Program-made: the position numbers and the translations under genes | The notes under the pieces: generated by a model | What the model was told of the DNA's origin: nothing | Databases searched by the model: none | What the model saw: the letters and a program-made list of their open reading frames with translations, nothing else | Assembly: GCF_032670585.1 (NCBI RefSeq) | Contig: NZ_JAVQHL010000004.1 | Span: 62,001-126,000 of the forward strand | Length of the DNA: 64,000 nt | Source: Ostreiculturibacter nitratireducens | Lineage (GTDB): Bacteria; Pseudomonadota; Alphaproteobacteria; Rhodobacterales; Rhodobacteraceae | Reading direction: 5' to 3' | Shown here: positions 8,569-18,126 of the stretch, piece after piece | How the letters are laid out: the number at the start of each line of letters is the position of its first letter | Position numbering within the stretch: position 1 is the first letter of the stretch

Positions 8569-9645
8569 ATGACAGGGGTTCTTCCCGACAGCGCGCTGAA
8601 AGCGATGATCGCGGGCGGGGCCATCGCGTCCGACGAACCCGTGACGTCTGAACAGATCCAGCCCGCAAGCCTCGACCTTCGCCTCGGCACGACGGCGATC
8701 CGCGTCCGCGCCTCCTTCCTTGCGGGCCAGGGCCGCAGCGTGCGCGATCGGCTTTCGGAATTCGAGATGCATCGCGTGGACCTGACCCGGGGCGCCGTCC
8801 TGGAAAAGGGCTGCGTCTATGTCGTGCCCCTGATGGAGAGCCTCGCCCTTCCGAAGGGCGTGAGCGCCGTCGCGAACGCCAAGAGCTCGACCGGGCGGCT
8901 CGACCTCCTGACTCGGACCATCACCGATGGCGGCGTGGAGTTCGACCGCATCCCCGAGAGCTACCAGGGCCCGCTCTACGCCGAGATCTGCCCGCGCTCC
9001 TTCTCGGTCCTCGTCCGCCCCGGGATGCGGCTCAACCAGATCCGGTTCCGGCAGGGTCAGGCCGTGCTGTCCGATTCCGCGCTCGCCGCTCTCCATGCGG
9101 AGGAACGGCTTGTATCGGGCGATGCACTGATTTCCGAGGGGCTCGGGTTTTCCGTGGACCTCAAGCCCGAGGGCACCGACCTCGTCGGCTACCGCGCGAA
9201 GCCGCACACCGGCGTGATCGACCTCGACCGGATCGGGCAATACGACCCGACCGAGTTCTGGGAGGAAATCCGCACCCACGAGGGGCGCATCATCCTGGAC
9301 CCGGGAGCCTTCTACATCCTCGTCTCGCGCGAGGCGGTGACGATCCCCCCCGACTACGCGGCGGAGATGGCGCCCTACCTCGCGATGGTCGGTGAATTCC
9401 GTGTCCATTACGCGGGTTTCTTCGACCCGGGCTTCGGGCACAGCACGGCGGGTGGCGCAGGCTCGCGCGGGGTGCTGGAGGTCCGCTGCCACGAGGCTCC
9501 GTTCGTCCTGGAACACGGGCAGGTCGTCGGGCGGCTCGTCTACGAACGGATGTCCTCGCGCCCCGACCGGCTTTACGGCGCGGGGATCGCGTCCAACTAC
9601 CAGGGCCAGGGCCTCAAGCTGTCGAAGCACTTCCGGTCGTTCTGA
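8569..9645 (+). CDS. dCTP deaminase, two-domain alphaproteobacterial form
   Basis: A 358-residue member of the DCD family, about twice the length of E. coli Dcd. It is predicted to deaminate dCTP to dUTP for dTMP synthesis. The N-terminal half shows IQPASLDLRLG and NAKSSTGRLDLLTRTI, matching the Dcd pattern with the catalytic Ser-Ser-x-Gly-Arg region. The C-terminal half repeats the fold (YILVSREAVTIPPDYAAEM, HYAGFFDPGFGH, LEVRCHEAPFVLEHGQVVG). The ATG at 8569 follows the tRNA terminator; the longer open frame upstream runs through the tRNA and is not coding. This tandem form is the usual one in Rhodobacterales. Confidence 0.87.
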   Translation: MTGVLPDSALKAMIAGGAIASDEPVTSEQIQPASLDLRLGTTAIRVRASFLAGQGRSVRDRLSEFEMHRVDLTRGAVLEKGCVYVVPLMESLALPKGVSAVANAKSSTGRLDLLTRTITDGGVEFDRIPESYQGPLYAEICPRSFSVLVRPGMRLNQIRFRQGQAVLSDSALAALHAEERLVSGDALISEGLGFSVDLKPEGTDLVGYRAKPHTGVIDLDRIGQYDPTEFWEEIRTHEGRIILDPGAFYILVSREAVTIPPDYAAEMAPYLAMVGEFRVHYAGFFDPGFGHSTAGGAGSRGVLEVRCHEAPFVLEHGQVVGRLVYERMSSRPDRLYGAGIASNYQGQGLKLSKHFRSF

Positions 9646-9730
9646 CCGCAGCACTCCATTCCGAATCGAATTGTGTCTCCGGGCGGCGAGAATCGTCGTA
9701 TCATTCCGGTCCGGACCCGGGGAGGACACC

Positions 9731-10540
9731 ATGGTGTTGGGCGGCGATGCGGACGGGCTTGGTGCGGACATGGTCGCCGCGATGGATTCGAACATGTCGG
9801 CCTACTGGTCAGCCTACGGCAGGTCCGGCGGCTGCACGCTGCTCGAGGCGCCGGGCATCGTGGCCTATGCCACTTCGGTGCCGCACCCGCTTTTCAACGG
9901 CGCGATCGTAAGCCGGGAACCCGGCCCGGAACTCGACGCGGCACGGACGCAGCTTGGGGAGAAGATCGCCCGCGATGGAACGCCGGCGCTGTGGTGGATC
10001 GGACCGGCTGCGCAAGAGGAAGGAACTGGCGAGAGGCTCGCGTCGAAGGGCCTCGCCGAAGCCGGAACGGTACCGGCGATGACCGCCCGTATCGACGACC
10101 TGCCAGCTGCGGCCGTTCCGGAAAGACTCCGGATCGACGCCGCGTCGACCCCACCGCAGCGGGCCCTGTGGGGCCGGATCGCCGCGGTCGGCACCGGCTT
10201 TCCGGGTGCGGCCGCAGAGGCGCTCGCCGATGTCGAAGAGGGGATCCCGGACACCGCGCTGGCGGGACAGACACGGTTCACCGGCTACCTGGACGGCAAG
10301 CCCGTGGCGACATCGTCGCTGGTGCTTTCTCACGGGCTCGCGGGGGTCTACGCGGTTGCGACCCTGCCGGAGGCGCGTCGCCGCGGCATCGGCGCGGCGA
10401 TGACGCTTCACGCCCTGCAAGCCGCGAAGGCCGCGGGCGCGCAGGTCGCCGTGCTTCAGTCTTCCTCGATGGGTCGGCCGATCTACGAACGGATGGGCTT
10501 CACCCGGCGTTTCGACTACCGGATCTTCCAGCAGACCTGA
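9731..10540 (+). CDS. GNAT family N-acetyltransferase
   Basis: A 269-residue protein with a C-terminal acetyltransferase domain. The acetyl-CoA site is seen as VYAVATLPEARRRGIGAAMTLHAL (pattern VxPxxRRRGIG, with T replacing V), followed by VLQSSSMGRPIYERMGF. The N-terminal half is less typical and resembles tandem GNAT proteins in which only the second domain keeps the CoA motif. GGAGGA lies four bases before the ATG. Substrate unknown. It converges on the 73-residue minus-strand gene. Confidence 0.8.
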   Translation: MVLGGDADGLGADMVAAMDSNMSAYWSAYGRSGGCTLLEAPGIVAYATSVPHPLFNGAIVSREPGPELDAARTQLGEKIARDGTPALWWIGPAAQEEGTGERLASKGLAEAGTVPAMTARIDDLPAAAVPERLRIDAASTPPQRALWGRIAAVGTGFPGAAAEALADVEEGIPDTALAGQTRFTGYLDGKPVATSSLVLSHGLAGVYAVATLPEARRRGIGAAMTLHALQAAKAAGAQVAVLQSSSMGRPIYERMGFTRRFDYRIFQQT

Positions 10541-10549
10541 GCCCGGCCA

Positions 10550-10771
10550 TCACCGGCCCAGGCGTCGGGTGATCTTTGCCGCCTGGCGCGCGCGTTTGGC
10601 CGTCTCGCGAGCGGCGCGGGAGGCGTTGGTGCCCTGCTTGGCGGCCTGCCCGCCACTGGACCTGCCCTTTCCGGACCCGGCCACCTTTGCCATCCCCGCA
10701 TCGATCCCGCGATTGACGAGGTTCCGCGTGACCCGGCGCACGATCATGTTGATCAACTGGTTGATATTCAT
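10550..10771 (-). CDS. Conserved small basic protein downstream of scpB
   Basis: A 73-residue protein beginning MNINQLINMIVRRVTRNLVNRGIDAG and ending in a strongly basic, Ala/Arg-rich tail. The N-terminal 25 residues are amphipathic or hydrophobic; the rest is Lys/Arg-rich and low in complexity. It lies 25 bases after scpB on the same strand with a GGGAGAACGGA ahead of the ATG. The frame is open further upstream only inside scpB. I recognise no domain. The position suggests transcription with nagZ-scpAB. Confidence 0.65.
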   Translation of the reverse strand: MNINQLINMIVRRVTRNLVNRGIDAGMAKVAGSGKGRSSGGQAAKQGTNASRAARETAKRARQAAKITRRLGR

Positions 10772-10796
10772 TCCGTTCTCCCGGCCCCTCGAGCCA

Positions 10797-11438
10797 TCAA
10801 TCCTCGAACAACTCGCTCTGCCCGGCTTGATCCTCGGCCTCGGGCTCCTCCTCGCGGCTTCCGGCGCCCGGCAGCGGTCGGCTGTCCAGCAGACCGGCGG
10901 CGCGGAGTTCCTTGAGGCCCGGAAGATCGCGGGCGCTTTCCAGACCGAAGTGGTCGAGGAAATTCTGTGTGACGACATACGTGACCGGCCGGCCGGGCGT
11001 CATCCGGCGGCGTCCGAAACGGATCCAGTCGAGCTCCAGCAGCTGGTCCACGGTCCCACGGCTGACGGCGACGCCGCGGATCTCCTCGATCTCGGCGCGG
11101 GTCACCGGCTGGTGATAGGCGATGATCGCCAGCGTCTCGATCGCGGCCCGCGACAGCTTGCGGGTCTCGACGGTTTCCTTCTGCATCAGGAACCCGAGGT
11201 CCGGCGCCGTCCGCATCGCCCAGGCATCGCCGACCTTGACGACACGGACCCCCCTGCCCTCGTAGCGCTTGCGCAGGTAGACGAGCGCCTCCGCCGGGTC
11301 GGAGCCATGCGGCATCCGGGATTCAAGCTCGGCCACCGTCACCGGATCGGCGGAGGCGAAGAGGATCGCCTCGACCATCCGTTCCTGTTCGGCCATCGGC
11401 GGGGCTTCGAACAGGCTTTGTTCCTTAAGATCGGTCAC
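10797..11438 (-). CDS. scpB: Segregation and condensation protein ScpB
   Basis: A 213-residue partner of ScpA and Smc in the chromosome-condensing complex. It consists of two winged-helix domains, recognised from MVEAILFASADPVTVAELESRMP, IETLAIIAYHQPVTRAEIEEIRGV and VTQNFLDHFGLESARDLPGL. A charged tail follows. The start is a GTG at 11438 that overlaps the scpA stop as GTGA, implying coupled translation of the pair. Confidence 0.95.
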   Translation of the reverse strand: MTDLKEQSLFEAPPMAEQERMVEAILFASADPVTVAELESRMPHGSDPAEALVYLRKRYEGRGVRVVKVGDAWAMRTAPDLGFLMQKETVETRKLSRAAIETLAIIAYHQPVTRAEIEEIRGVAVSRGTVDQLLELDWIRFGRRRMTPGRPVTYVVTQNFLDHFGLESARDLPGLKELRAAGLLDSRPLPGAGSREEEPEAEDQAGQSELFED

Positions 11439-12223
11439 GAGTGCTTCCGTCTGATCGAGATCGGGGCGAAGGTCTCGGACTGTCTTAGCTCGATTTGCCC
11501 CTGCTTGGCGAGTTCCAGCGACGCCGCGAAGGTCGCCGCCGTGGCGGACCGGCGACGGGTGGGATCGCTCTCCCAGCCCTCGGGGAGGTAGCTGGAAAGC
11601 TCCGTCCAGTCGCCAGCGAAGCCGATGAGCCCGCGCATGCGGTCAAGCGCCTGTTCCAGGGTGAAGACATGGGTCCGGTCGAAGGCGTAGGGACGGAACT
11701 CGTCGCGCGTACGGATGCGGGCATAGGCCTGCATGAGGTCAAGAAGCGTCGCGGTGTACTGAACGCGGCGGAAGCGCGTCACGTCTTCCGGGATGCCACG
11801 GACGAAGAAATCGCGCCCCTTCTGGTCGCGCGCCATGAGCCGAGCCGCGGCCTCGCGCATCGCCTGAAGCCGTTCCAGCTGGAATGCGAGATGCGCGGCG
11901 AGGTCCTCACCGGAAGGTCCCTGGTCGGCAGGGTCCGGAGGCAGGAGAAGGCGCGACTTGAGGAACGCGAGCCAGGCGGCCATGACGAGGTAGTCCGCGG
12001 CCAGCTCGATCCTGAGCGCACGCGCGCGTTCGACGAAGACCAGGTATTGTTCGGCCAGCTGCAGGACCGATATCTTCCTGAGGTCTACCTTCTGCGTCCG
12101 CGACAGCGTCAGCAGGAGGTCGAGCGGCCCTTCGAAGCCGTCGACATCGACGATCAGGGCCTCGGCGGCGAGCCGCTCCGAAACCGGTGTGACGGTGCTG
12201 CCCTGCCCGGATTCGTCAACCAT
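11435..12223 (-). CDS. scpA: Segregation and condensation protein ScpA
   Basis: A 262-residue kleisin that bridges the Smc heads. The hallmark FEGPLDLLLTLSRTQKVDLRKISVLQLAEQYL is near the N-terminus, followed by AADYLVMAAWLAFLKSRLLLP. The C-terminal winged helix ends in LELAKQGQIELRQSETFAPISIR. The ATG at 12223 overlaps the end of nagZ by eight bases and the gene overlaps scpB by four, so nagZ-scpA-scpB form one unit. Confidence 0.96.
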   Translation of the reverse strand: MVDESGQGSTVTPVSERLAAEALIVDVDGFEGPLDLLLTLSRTQKVDLRKISVLQLAEQYLVFVERARALRIELAADYLVMAAWLAFLKSRLLLPPDPADQGPSGEDLAAHLAFQLERLQAMREAAARLMARDQKGRDFFVRGIPEDVTRFRRVQYTATLLDLMQAYARIRTRDEFRPYAFDRTHVFTLEQALDRMRGLIGFAGDWTELSSYLPEGWESDPTRRRSATAATFAASLELAKQGQIELRQSETFAPISIRRKHS

Positions 12224-13244
12224 TGCACGGTCCCTTCAGAAGCCTCTCAAATTCGGCCTCCAGAAGGGCGGTGTCAATGGCATCCGGCTGCCTGCGGCAC
12301 GCAAGCGCCGCTTCGGCGCGTGCCCGCGCGTCCGGCGAAAGCGAACCGGCCGCGGCTACGGCCATTTCCATCTCGGCCATCTTGCCGTTGCAGTGCAGGA
12401 CGGCGTCGCAACCGGCGGCGATGGAGGCCGCAGCGCGATCGGCGATGTCCCCCGCGAGAGCCTGCATGGAAATGTCGTCCGTCATCAGGAAACCCTTGAA
12501 CCCGATCTCCTCCCTGATGAGCCGGACCATGCGGGGTGAGGTCGTCGCGGGGTTGTCGGGATCGAAGGCGGTGAAGACGATATGCGCCGTCATCGCCAGT
12601 GGCAGGTCAGCGAGCGCCGCGAAGGGAACGAAGTCGGTGGCGAAAAGCTCGGCCGCATCTGCAGTGACGGTCGGAAGCTGGTGATGGCTGTCGACCTGGG
12701 CCCTGCCGTGCCCCGGCATGTGCTTCACGACGGGCAGGACGCCCCCGGCCAGAAGCCCGTCAGCCGATGCGCGTGCCGCTTCGGTCACGGCCTCGGCGGT
12801 CTCGCCGAAACAGCGGTTTCGCAGGAACGGGTGCGTCAGGGGGCCGGCGACATCGGCCGTCGGCGCGCAGTTCGCGTCGATCCCGACGGCGCGGAGCTCC
12901 TCGGCGATCTGCCGGTAACGCAGCCAGAGCCCTCGCGCCGCCATCCCCGAAGGGCTCGCAAGAACCTGGTCGAGAGGCGGCAGCCACTCCCGCCAGTGTG
13001 GCGCGCGCATCCGCTGCACGCGGCCGCCCTCCTGATCGATCAGCACCGGAGCGTCCCGGCCGACGGCCTCGCGCAGGTCGGATGTCAGGCGCGAGAGCTG
13101 CGAGGGGTTTTCGACGTTTCGGGCGAACAGAATGAAGCCGAAGGGGTCCGAGGCGCGGAAGAACGCGGCCTCATCGGGCGACAGAACCGGTCCCTCGCAT
13201 CCGAGGATCGCGGCGGTCGTTCCCGCCCCGACTTTCCCGTCCAT
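12216..13244 (-). CDS. nagZ: Beta-N-acetylhexosaminidase NagZ
   Basis: A 342-residue cytoplasmic glycoside hydrolase family 3 enzyme that removes N-acetylglucosamine from anhydro-muropeptides during peptidoglycan recycling. The NagZ signature VKHMPGHGRAQVDSHH is present, as are LIDQEGGRVQRM and the nucleophile loop MTDDISMQAL. The ATG at 13244 (MDGKVGAGTTAAIL) shares one base with the SPOR gene stop (TGATG); the open frame upstream lies inside the SPOR gene. Confidence 0.95.
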   Translation of the reverse strand: MDGKVGAGTTAAILGCEGPVLSPDEAAFFRASDPFGFILFARNVENPSQLSRLTSDLREAVGRDAPVLIDQEGGRVQRMRAPHWREWLPPLDQVLASPSGMAARGLWLRYRQIAEELRAVGIDANCAPTADVAGPLTHPFLRNRCFGETAEAVTEAARASADGLLAGGVLPVVKHMPGHGRAQVDSHHQLPTVTADAAELFATDFVPFAALADLPLAMTAHIVFTAFDPDNPATTSPRMVRLIREEIGFKGFLMTDDISMQALAGDIADRAAASIAAGCDAVLHCNGKMAEMEMAVAAAGSLSPDARARAEAALACRRQPDAIDTALLEAEFERLLKGPCNG

Positions 13245-14269
13245 CAGCGCACCTGGGTCGCGATACAGGCCGCATCCTCGGCGAGGAGCGCGGCGCAGAA
13301 GCGGCGCGCGTCGGCCATCTCCGGGAAACCTTCGACGCGGAGCCTGAAGAAGCGGCGTCCGCCCGTCTCCGTTTCCTGGATCACCCTGCCCTTGCCTTCC
13401 ATGAGCGCCCCGAAGCGCACCGAAATCCGTTCCCACTCCCGCTTGGCGGTTTCGGGATCGTCATAGGCGCCGAGCTGGACGAGTATCGTTCCCAACGGAA
13501 GGCTTTCGGGATCGACCGCGCGGACGCCGGCCTCTGCCTCCGGCGCGAGGGCGAGCGCAATGGCGGCCCCGACCGCTTCCGGCGCGACCCTGCGCGGGGC
13601 CGTCGCCGGCCGGGTCATGGGACGCGGCGAACGGGAAACGCCCGGCACGTCGGCGGCTATGATCTCAAGTTGGGCGGCCACCTCGGGCGCACCTTCGACG
13701 GCCTCGGCCTCTGCGGGCGCGACGGCGAGCGGTTCGGCCGCATTCGCCATTTCCTCCGCCAGGGCAATGGCGCGCTCGGCGGGGTCGGCACCGGGTTCAA
13801 GCGTCTCGGCCAGGCTTGCGGGCTGGGTGGTCTCCGGTTCTGCCAGGGCTGCATCCGCAGCCTCCGCAGTCGGCTCGACAGGAGCCGCAGCCCGTGCCAC
13901 GGGGCGAAGCTCGGCCATCGGCAAGGCTTCTTCTCCGAGGTCGTCAGGCCTTGGCGCCAGCACCAGCCTGTCGGCCGGCGCCTCGGCCGTGCCCTCCGCC
14001 GCAACGGCGTTCACCGCGAGGCCGGTGTGGCGCGCGAGTTCCCCGCCCGGGTCCTCGGGCGCAATCCGAGCCGGCCCCTCAAGCGCGCGAATGACCGGGA
14101 CCCCGGCGACGTCGCGCACCGCGAGTTTGTATCCCCACACCGCGAGTCCGGCGACCAGAGCGAAGGAGGTCGCGGCCCCTGCGATGTTGACGATCCTGGA
14201 AACGTTCAGCTGCCCCGCGGTCTCAGGGCCACGAAACTCCGAGTAGTCCCGGAAGGTGTTGTCCGCCAT
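13244..14269 (-). CDS. SPOR domain-containing inner-membrane protein
   Basis: A 341-residue protein with a short cytoplasmic head, one membrane segment at about residues 28-48 (IVNIAGAATSFALVAGLAVWG), a long Ala/Glu/Pro-rich periplasmic linker and a C-terminal SPOR domain (about 262-341, beginning LGTILVQLGAYDDPETAKREWERI). SPOR domains bind denuded glycan strands at division sites. It is the same architecture as FtsN-like and DedD-like proteins, but its exact role is unknown. It lies 79 bases after argS and overlaps nagZ by one base. Confidence 0.88.
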   Translation of the reverse strand: MADNTFRDYSEFRGPETAGQLNVSRIVNIAGAATSFALVAGLAVWGYKLAVRDVAGVPVIRALEGPARIAPEDPGGELARHTGLAVNAVAAEGTAEAPADRLVLAPRPDDLGEEALPMAELRPVARAAAPVEPTAEAADAALAEPETTQPASLAETLEPGADPAERAIALAEEMANAAEPLAVAPAEAEAVEGAPEVAAQLEIIAADVPGVSRSPRPMTRPATAPRRVAPEAVGAAIALALAPEAEAGVRAVDPESLPLGTILVQLGAYDDPETAKREWERISVRFGALMEGKGRVIQETETGGRRFFRLRVEGFPEMADARRFCAALLAEDAACIATQVR

Positions 14270-14348
14270 GCTCGCCTCACCGCGGCTTCGGGCGCACGGG
14301 CGCCCCTGCCGTCTCTTGCCTGTGCTGCCCGGCTGGCGGCGCTTGTGT

Positions 14349-16094
14349 TCAGCGCATTTCTTCCGCCGGGGTCACGCCAAGGATACCAAGACCGGCGGAA
14401 ATAACAACGCCTGCGGCCCGCGCGAGCGCGATTTTCGCTTGGCTCATCGCGGGATCGCCCTCTTGGAGGAACCGCAGCGACGGGTCCTCGTTGCCCCGGT
14501 TCCAATGGGCGTGAAGTTCGCTCGCAAGTTCGTAGAGGTAGAAGGACACCCTGTGCGGCTCGTGCGCCTTCGCGGCGATTTCCACGAGACGCGGCCATTC
14601 GGCGATCTTCTTCGCGAGCGCGATCTCCGACGGATGCGAAATCCGCGAAAGATCGGCCCCTGCCAGAACCGTGTCGCCAGCCTCGATACCCGCCTCGGTC
14701 GCCTTGCGGATGACCGAACAGACGCGCGCATGGGCGTACTGGACGTAGAAGACCGGGTTGTCCTTCGACTGCTCGAGCACCTTGTCGAAGTCGAAGTCGA
14801 GCGGAGCGTCGTTCTTGCGCGTCAACATCACGAAGCGCGTCACGTCCGGCCCCGCCTGCTCCACCACGTCGCGGAGCGTCACGAATGTGCCAGCCCGCTT
14901 CGACATCTTGAACGGCTCGCCGTTCTTCCAGAGCTTCACGAGCTGGATGAGCTTGATGTCGAGCGGCACCTTGCCGTTCGACAGCGCGGCCACCGCCGCC
15001 TTCATCCGCTTCACGTAGCCGCCGTGGTCCGCACCCAGAACGTCGATCAGCTGATCGAAGCCGCGCGCGATCTTGTCGTAGTGATAGGCGATGTCGGGGG
15101 CGAAGTAGGTCCAGCTGCCGTCCGACTTCTTCACCGGACGGTCGACGTCGTCGCCATGCACGGTGGAACGGAACAGCGTCTGCTCGCGCGGCTCCCAATC
15201 CTCGGGCGTCTTGCCCTTCGGAGGCTCCAGCACGCCCTCGTAGATCAGCTCCATCTCGCGCAGACGCTCGAGCGCCGCCTCGATCTTGCCCGTTCCGTAG
15301 AGCGCCTTTTCGGAGGAGTAGACATCCATCTTCACGCCGAGAACGGCCAGATCCTCGCGGATCATCTCCATCATCGCGTCGGTGGCGAAGTCCCGCACCT
15401 TGGCGAGCCACTCTGCTTCCGGCTTGTTGAGAAGGCTGTCGCCGTATTTCTCCTTCAGCGCCTCGCCCACGGGGATGAGGTAGTCGCCGGGATAGAGCCC
15501 CTCGGCGATCTCGGGCGAGAGGCCATGCGCCTCCCGGTAGCGCTCGTAGGCGGAGCGCGCCAGCACGTCGACCTGCGCGCCGCCGTCGTTGATGTAGTAT
15601 TCCCGCGTCACCGTGTAACCGGCGAAGTCGAGAAGCGAGGAAAGCGCGTCGCCGAACACCGCGCCCCGCGTATGGCCCACGTGCATCGGGCCGGTGGGGT
15701 TGGCGCTCACGAACTCGACGTTGATCTTCTGGCCCTGCCCGATGTCCGAGCGCCCGAAATCCTTGCCGCCGGCCAGCGCCGCCTTCAGCACGCCTTGCCA
15801 GACGTTCGCCGAAAGGCGCAGGTTCAGGAAACCCGGTCCGGCCGGTTCCGCGACGTCGATGCGCGGGTCGGCGGAAAGCTTCGCGGCCAGCGCCTCTGCG
15901 ATCGCGCGGGGCTGCTGGCCTGCGGGCTTCGCAAGCACCATCGCTGCGTTCGTGGCCATGTCGCCATGCGCTGCGTCGCGCGGCGGCTCGACCGCGACGG
16001 CGGCCATGTCGAGACCTTGGGGCAGGACGCCTTCGGCCTGCAATTGGCCAAGGCTATCGATCACGAGGCTACGGATTTCGGCGAAAAGGTTCAT
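14349..16094 (-). CDS. argS: Arginine-tRNA ligase
   Basis: Charges tRNA-Arg. A 581-residue class I synthetase with the N-terminal Add-1 domain (MNLFAEIRSLVIDSL), the HIGH motif as HVGH in NPTGPMHVGHTRGAVFG, a KMSK-like loop FKMSKRAGTFVTL and the DALR anticodon-binding domain. The C-terminus ends LGILGVTPAEEMR. The ATG at 16094 is the conserved start; 18 further open codons upstream are not supported. Confidence 0.97.
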   Translation of the reverse strand: MNLFAEIRSLVIDSLGQLQAEGVLPQGLDMAAVAVEPPRDAAHGDMATNAAMVLAKPAGQQPRAIAEALAAKLSADPRIDVAEPAGPGFLNLRLSANVWQGVLKAALAGGKDFGRSDIGQGQKINVEFVSANPTGPMHVGHTRGAVFGDALSSLLDFAGYTVTREYYINDGGAQVDVLARSAYERYREAHGLSPEIAEGLYPGDYLIPVGEALKEKYGDSLLNKPEAEWLAKVRDFATDAMMEMIREDLAVLGVKMDVYSSEKALYGTGKIEAALERLREMELIYEGVLEPPKGKTPEDWEPREQTLFRSTVHGDDVDRPVKKSDGSWTYFAPDIAYHYDKIARGFDQLIDVLGADHGGYVKRMKAAVAALSNGKVPLDIKLIQLVKLWKNGEPFKMSKRAGTFVTLRDVVEQAGPDVTRFVMLTRKNDAPLDFDFDKVLEQSKDNPVFYVQYAHARVCSVIRKATEAGIEAGDTVLAGADLSRISHPSEIALAKKIAEWPRLVEIAAKAHEPHRVSFYLYELASELHAHWNRGNEDPSLRFLQEGDPAMSQAKIALARAAGVVISAGLGILGVTPAEEMR

Positions 16095-16144
16095 TTTCGG
16101 GGTCCTGTCTGACCCGCGCGGTCTGCCAGAGCCCGGGCGCGGCG

Positions 16145-17998
16145 TCAATGCCGCCCCTTCCCGTCCCCATTCGAAGACGTCGCGTCCTCTATCACGGTCC
16201 CGGGCGGAAGCAGCGAAATGAGCCGCATTCCCGGAGCGAACTTCGGCAGCTTGTCCTCTCGCACGAAAGAGAATTCTCCCTTCTCGCTGAGCCGCCCGAG
16301 AAGGATCGCCCCCGGCCGTTTTTCGCGCCAGTCCTCATAGCCGAATTCCTCGGTCAGCCGGGTGACGCGGAAGACCCAGCCCTCGGTCATCAGCGCCTCG
16401 AACTCGGAATGCGTCCGGCCACTGCCGAAGCTGCGGCCGCCAAGCTGGGTGGGAAGCGCGTGCCGGGCCTTCCCCTCCTTCGCCCGCGCAATCTGCCAGA
16501 CCTTCGCACGGCCGAATTCGGGCGCGAGGTCGGTGGCGACGAGCGTGTTGTAGGCATCGTTGTCGGAAGCCGCGATCAGCGTCTCGTAGTGCAGGTGCTC
16601 GACCGACTGTTCCGCCGCCTCGCCGAGGATGTCGCCGTAGAAGGTCGGAACACCGGCCGCACGCGCGCGGTAAAGCCGGCCATGGTTGGGATCGGTCACG
16701 AGGACGGGCACCTTCGCGCTCTTCAGTGCCTCGGCGAGCCCGGTGGTGAAGCGGGATCCACCGACGAGCAGGACGCCCGGCACGTCCGCGCCCGCGAGCC
16801 CCAGGAAGCGCGCGAACGGCGCGAGCGAGAAGCCGTGCAGCACGACCGTGGCGGTCACGAGCGCGAATGCGAGCGGGCCGAGAAGCGCCCCGTCCTCGAT
16901 CCCGAGGCCGGCAAGGCGCTCCCCGAAAAGGCCCGCGACGGCGACGAGCACGACGCCGCGTGGCCCGGTCAGCGAGATCAACAGCTTCTCCCGGAAGGGC
17001 AGCCCGGTTCCGATCAGCGAAATCAGCACCGTGAACGGGCGGGCGATCAGCACGACGAGCGCGACAAAGACGACCGCACGCCAGGTCAATAGATCGAGCG
17101 ACGCCGGGTCAAGCGAGGCCGCGAGCAGGATGAAGACGCCCGAGACGAGCAGGACGGAGGCATGTTCCTTGAACCGGCGCAGTTCCTCGTACGAGGCGAG
17201 GTCCGCGTTGGCGATCACGAGCCCCATGACCGTGACGGCCAGAAGGCCGCTTTCGTGCAGCACCGCATCCGCGAGCGCGAAGGTCAGAAGGAGGATCGCG
17301 AAAAGGACGGGCACCTTCATGTATTCGGGGACCCGTCCCCGCCCGAAGGCGCGCGCCGTGCCATAGCCGGCAGCGAAGCCCAGGACAGTCGCGAAGCCGA
17401 TGCCGATCGCGAGTTCCGAGGCCGCGGCGCCGAACTTGACGCCTGAATGGAAGACGAGCACGAATTCGAAGGCGAGGACCGCGGCAAGCGCGCCCAGCGC
17501 GTCGTTGACGATGGCCTCCCACTGCAGAAGCGCGGCCGGCCTTCGGCCAAGCCGCGCATGACGCAGCATCGGCGCGATGACCGTCGGGCCGGTGACGATC
17601 AGGATCCCACCGAAGACCGTCGACGCCTCCCAGGAGAGCCCCGCGCCGAAGCGCAGCGCGAGCGTGGAAAGAAGCCAGCCGAGCGGCGCCCCGATCACGA
17701 CGAGCCTTCGGACCCCTGCCCGCGCGTCACCCAGCTTGTGCAGGTCGAGCGTCAGGCCGCCCTCGAACAGGATCACCGCGACCGCGAGCGAGATCAGGGG
17801 CCCGACGATCGGGCCGATGTCGCGCGACGGGATGAAGATGCCCGTCACCGGACCGGCGATCAGGCCCGCGGCGAGCATCAGGACGATCGCCGGCAGACGC
17901 AGCCGCCACGCGAGCCACTGGCTGCCGACGCCAAGGGCGCCCACGAATGCGAAGGCGAGCGCTGGGCTCAGGCCCCCGACCGTTTCCTCAATCGCCAT
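16145..17998 (-). CDS. Cation:proton antiporter, CPA1 (NhaP/K+-H+) type with nucleotide-binding tail
   Basis: A 617-residue protein. Residues 1-400 carry about 12 membrane segments of a CPA1 exchanger, with ILFEGGLTLDLHKLG, TGPTVIAPMLRH, EAIVNDALGALAAVLAFEF and LTGPRGVVLVAVAGLFGERL. The EAIVNDA segment holds the ion-binding acidic residues. Residues about 405-520 look like a Rossmann, RCK-like domain (VPGVLLVGGSRFTTGLAEAL, VTDPNHGRLYRARAAGV), suggesting regulation by nucleotide. The ATG at 17998 has an AGAGGGA upstream. It sits between dgt and argS, 50 bases ahead of argS. Ion specificity cannot be read from sequence. Confidence 0.88.
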   Translation of the reverse strand: MAIEETVGGLSPALAFAFVGALGVGSQWLAWRLRLPAIVLMLAAGLIAGPVTGIFIPSRDIGPIVGPLISLAVAVILFEGGLTLDLHKLGDARAGVRRLVVIGAPLGWLLSTLALRFGAGLSWEASTVFGGILIVTGPTVIAPMLRHARLGRRPAALLQWEAIVNDALGALAAVLAFEFVLVFHSGVKFGAAASELAIGIGFATVLGFAAGYGTARAFGRGRVPEYMKVPVLFAILLLTFALADAVLHESGLLAVTVMGLVIANADLASYEELRRFKEHASVLLVSGVFILLAASLDPASLDLLTWRAVVFVALVVLIARPFTVLISLIGTGLPFREKLLISLTGPRGVVLVAVAGLFGERLAGLGIEDGALLGPLAFALVTATVVLHGFSLAPFARFLGLAGADVPGVLLVGGSRFTTGLAEALKSAKVPVLVTDPNHGRLYRARAAGVPTFYGDILGEAAEQSVEHLHYETLIAASDNDAYNTLVATDLAPEFGRAKVWQIARAKEGKARHALPTQLGGRSFGSGRTHSEFEALMTEGWVFRVTRLTEEFGYEDWREKRPGAILLGRLSEKGEFSFVREDKLPKFAPGMRLISLLPPGTVIEDATSSNGDGKGRH

Positions 17999-18126
17999 CC
18001 CGTCCCTCTTTCCGCGTACGCTGTCCGCCGGCGGCACCCCGCGGCGTTTTTCCTATTCTTGCAGAAGGCGCGGGATCGCCAAGGCCTGAAAAACCCCTTT
18101 TCGCCATTCGGCGATCCGGCGGCCGC

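Noticed and set aside
14256..16112. 618-codon open frame opposite argS
   Set aside because: Antisense shadow of argS; composition is Arg/His/Leu-rich with no recognisable domain.
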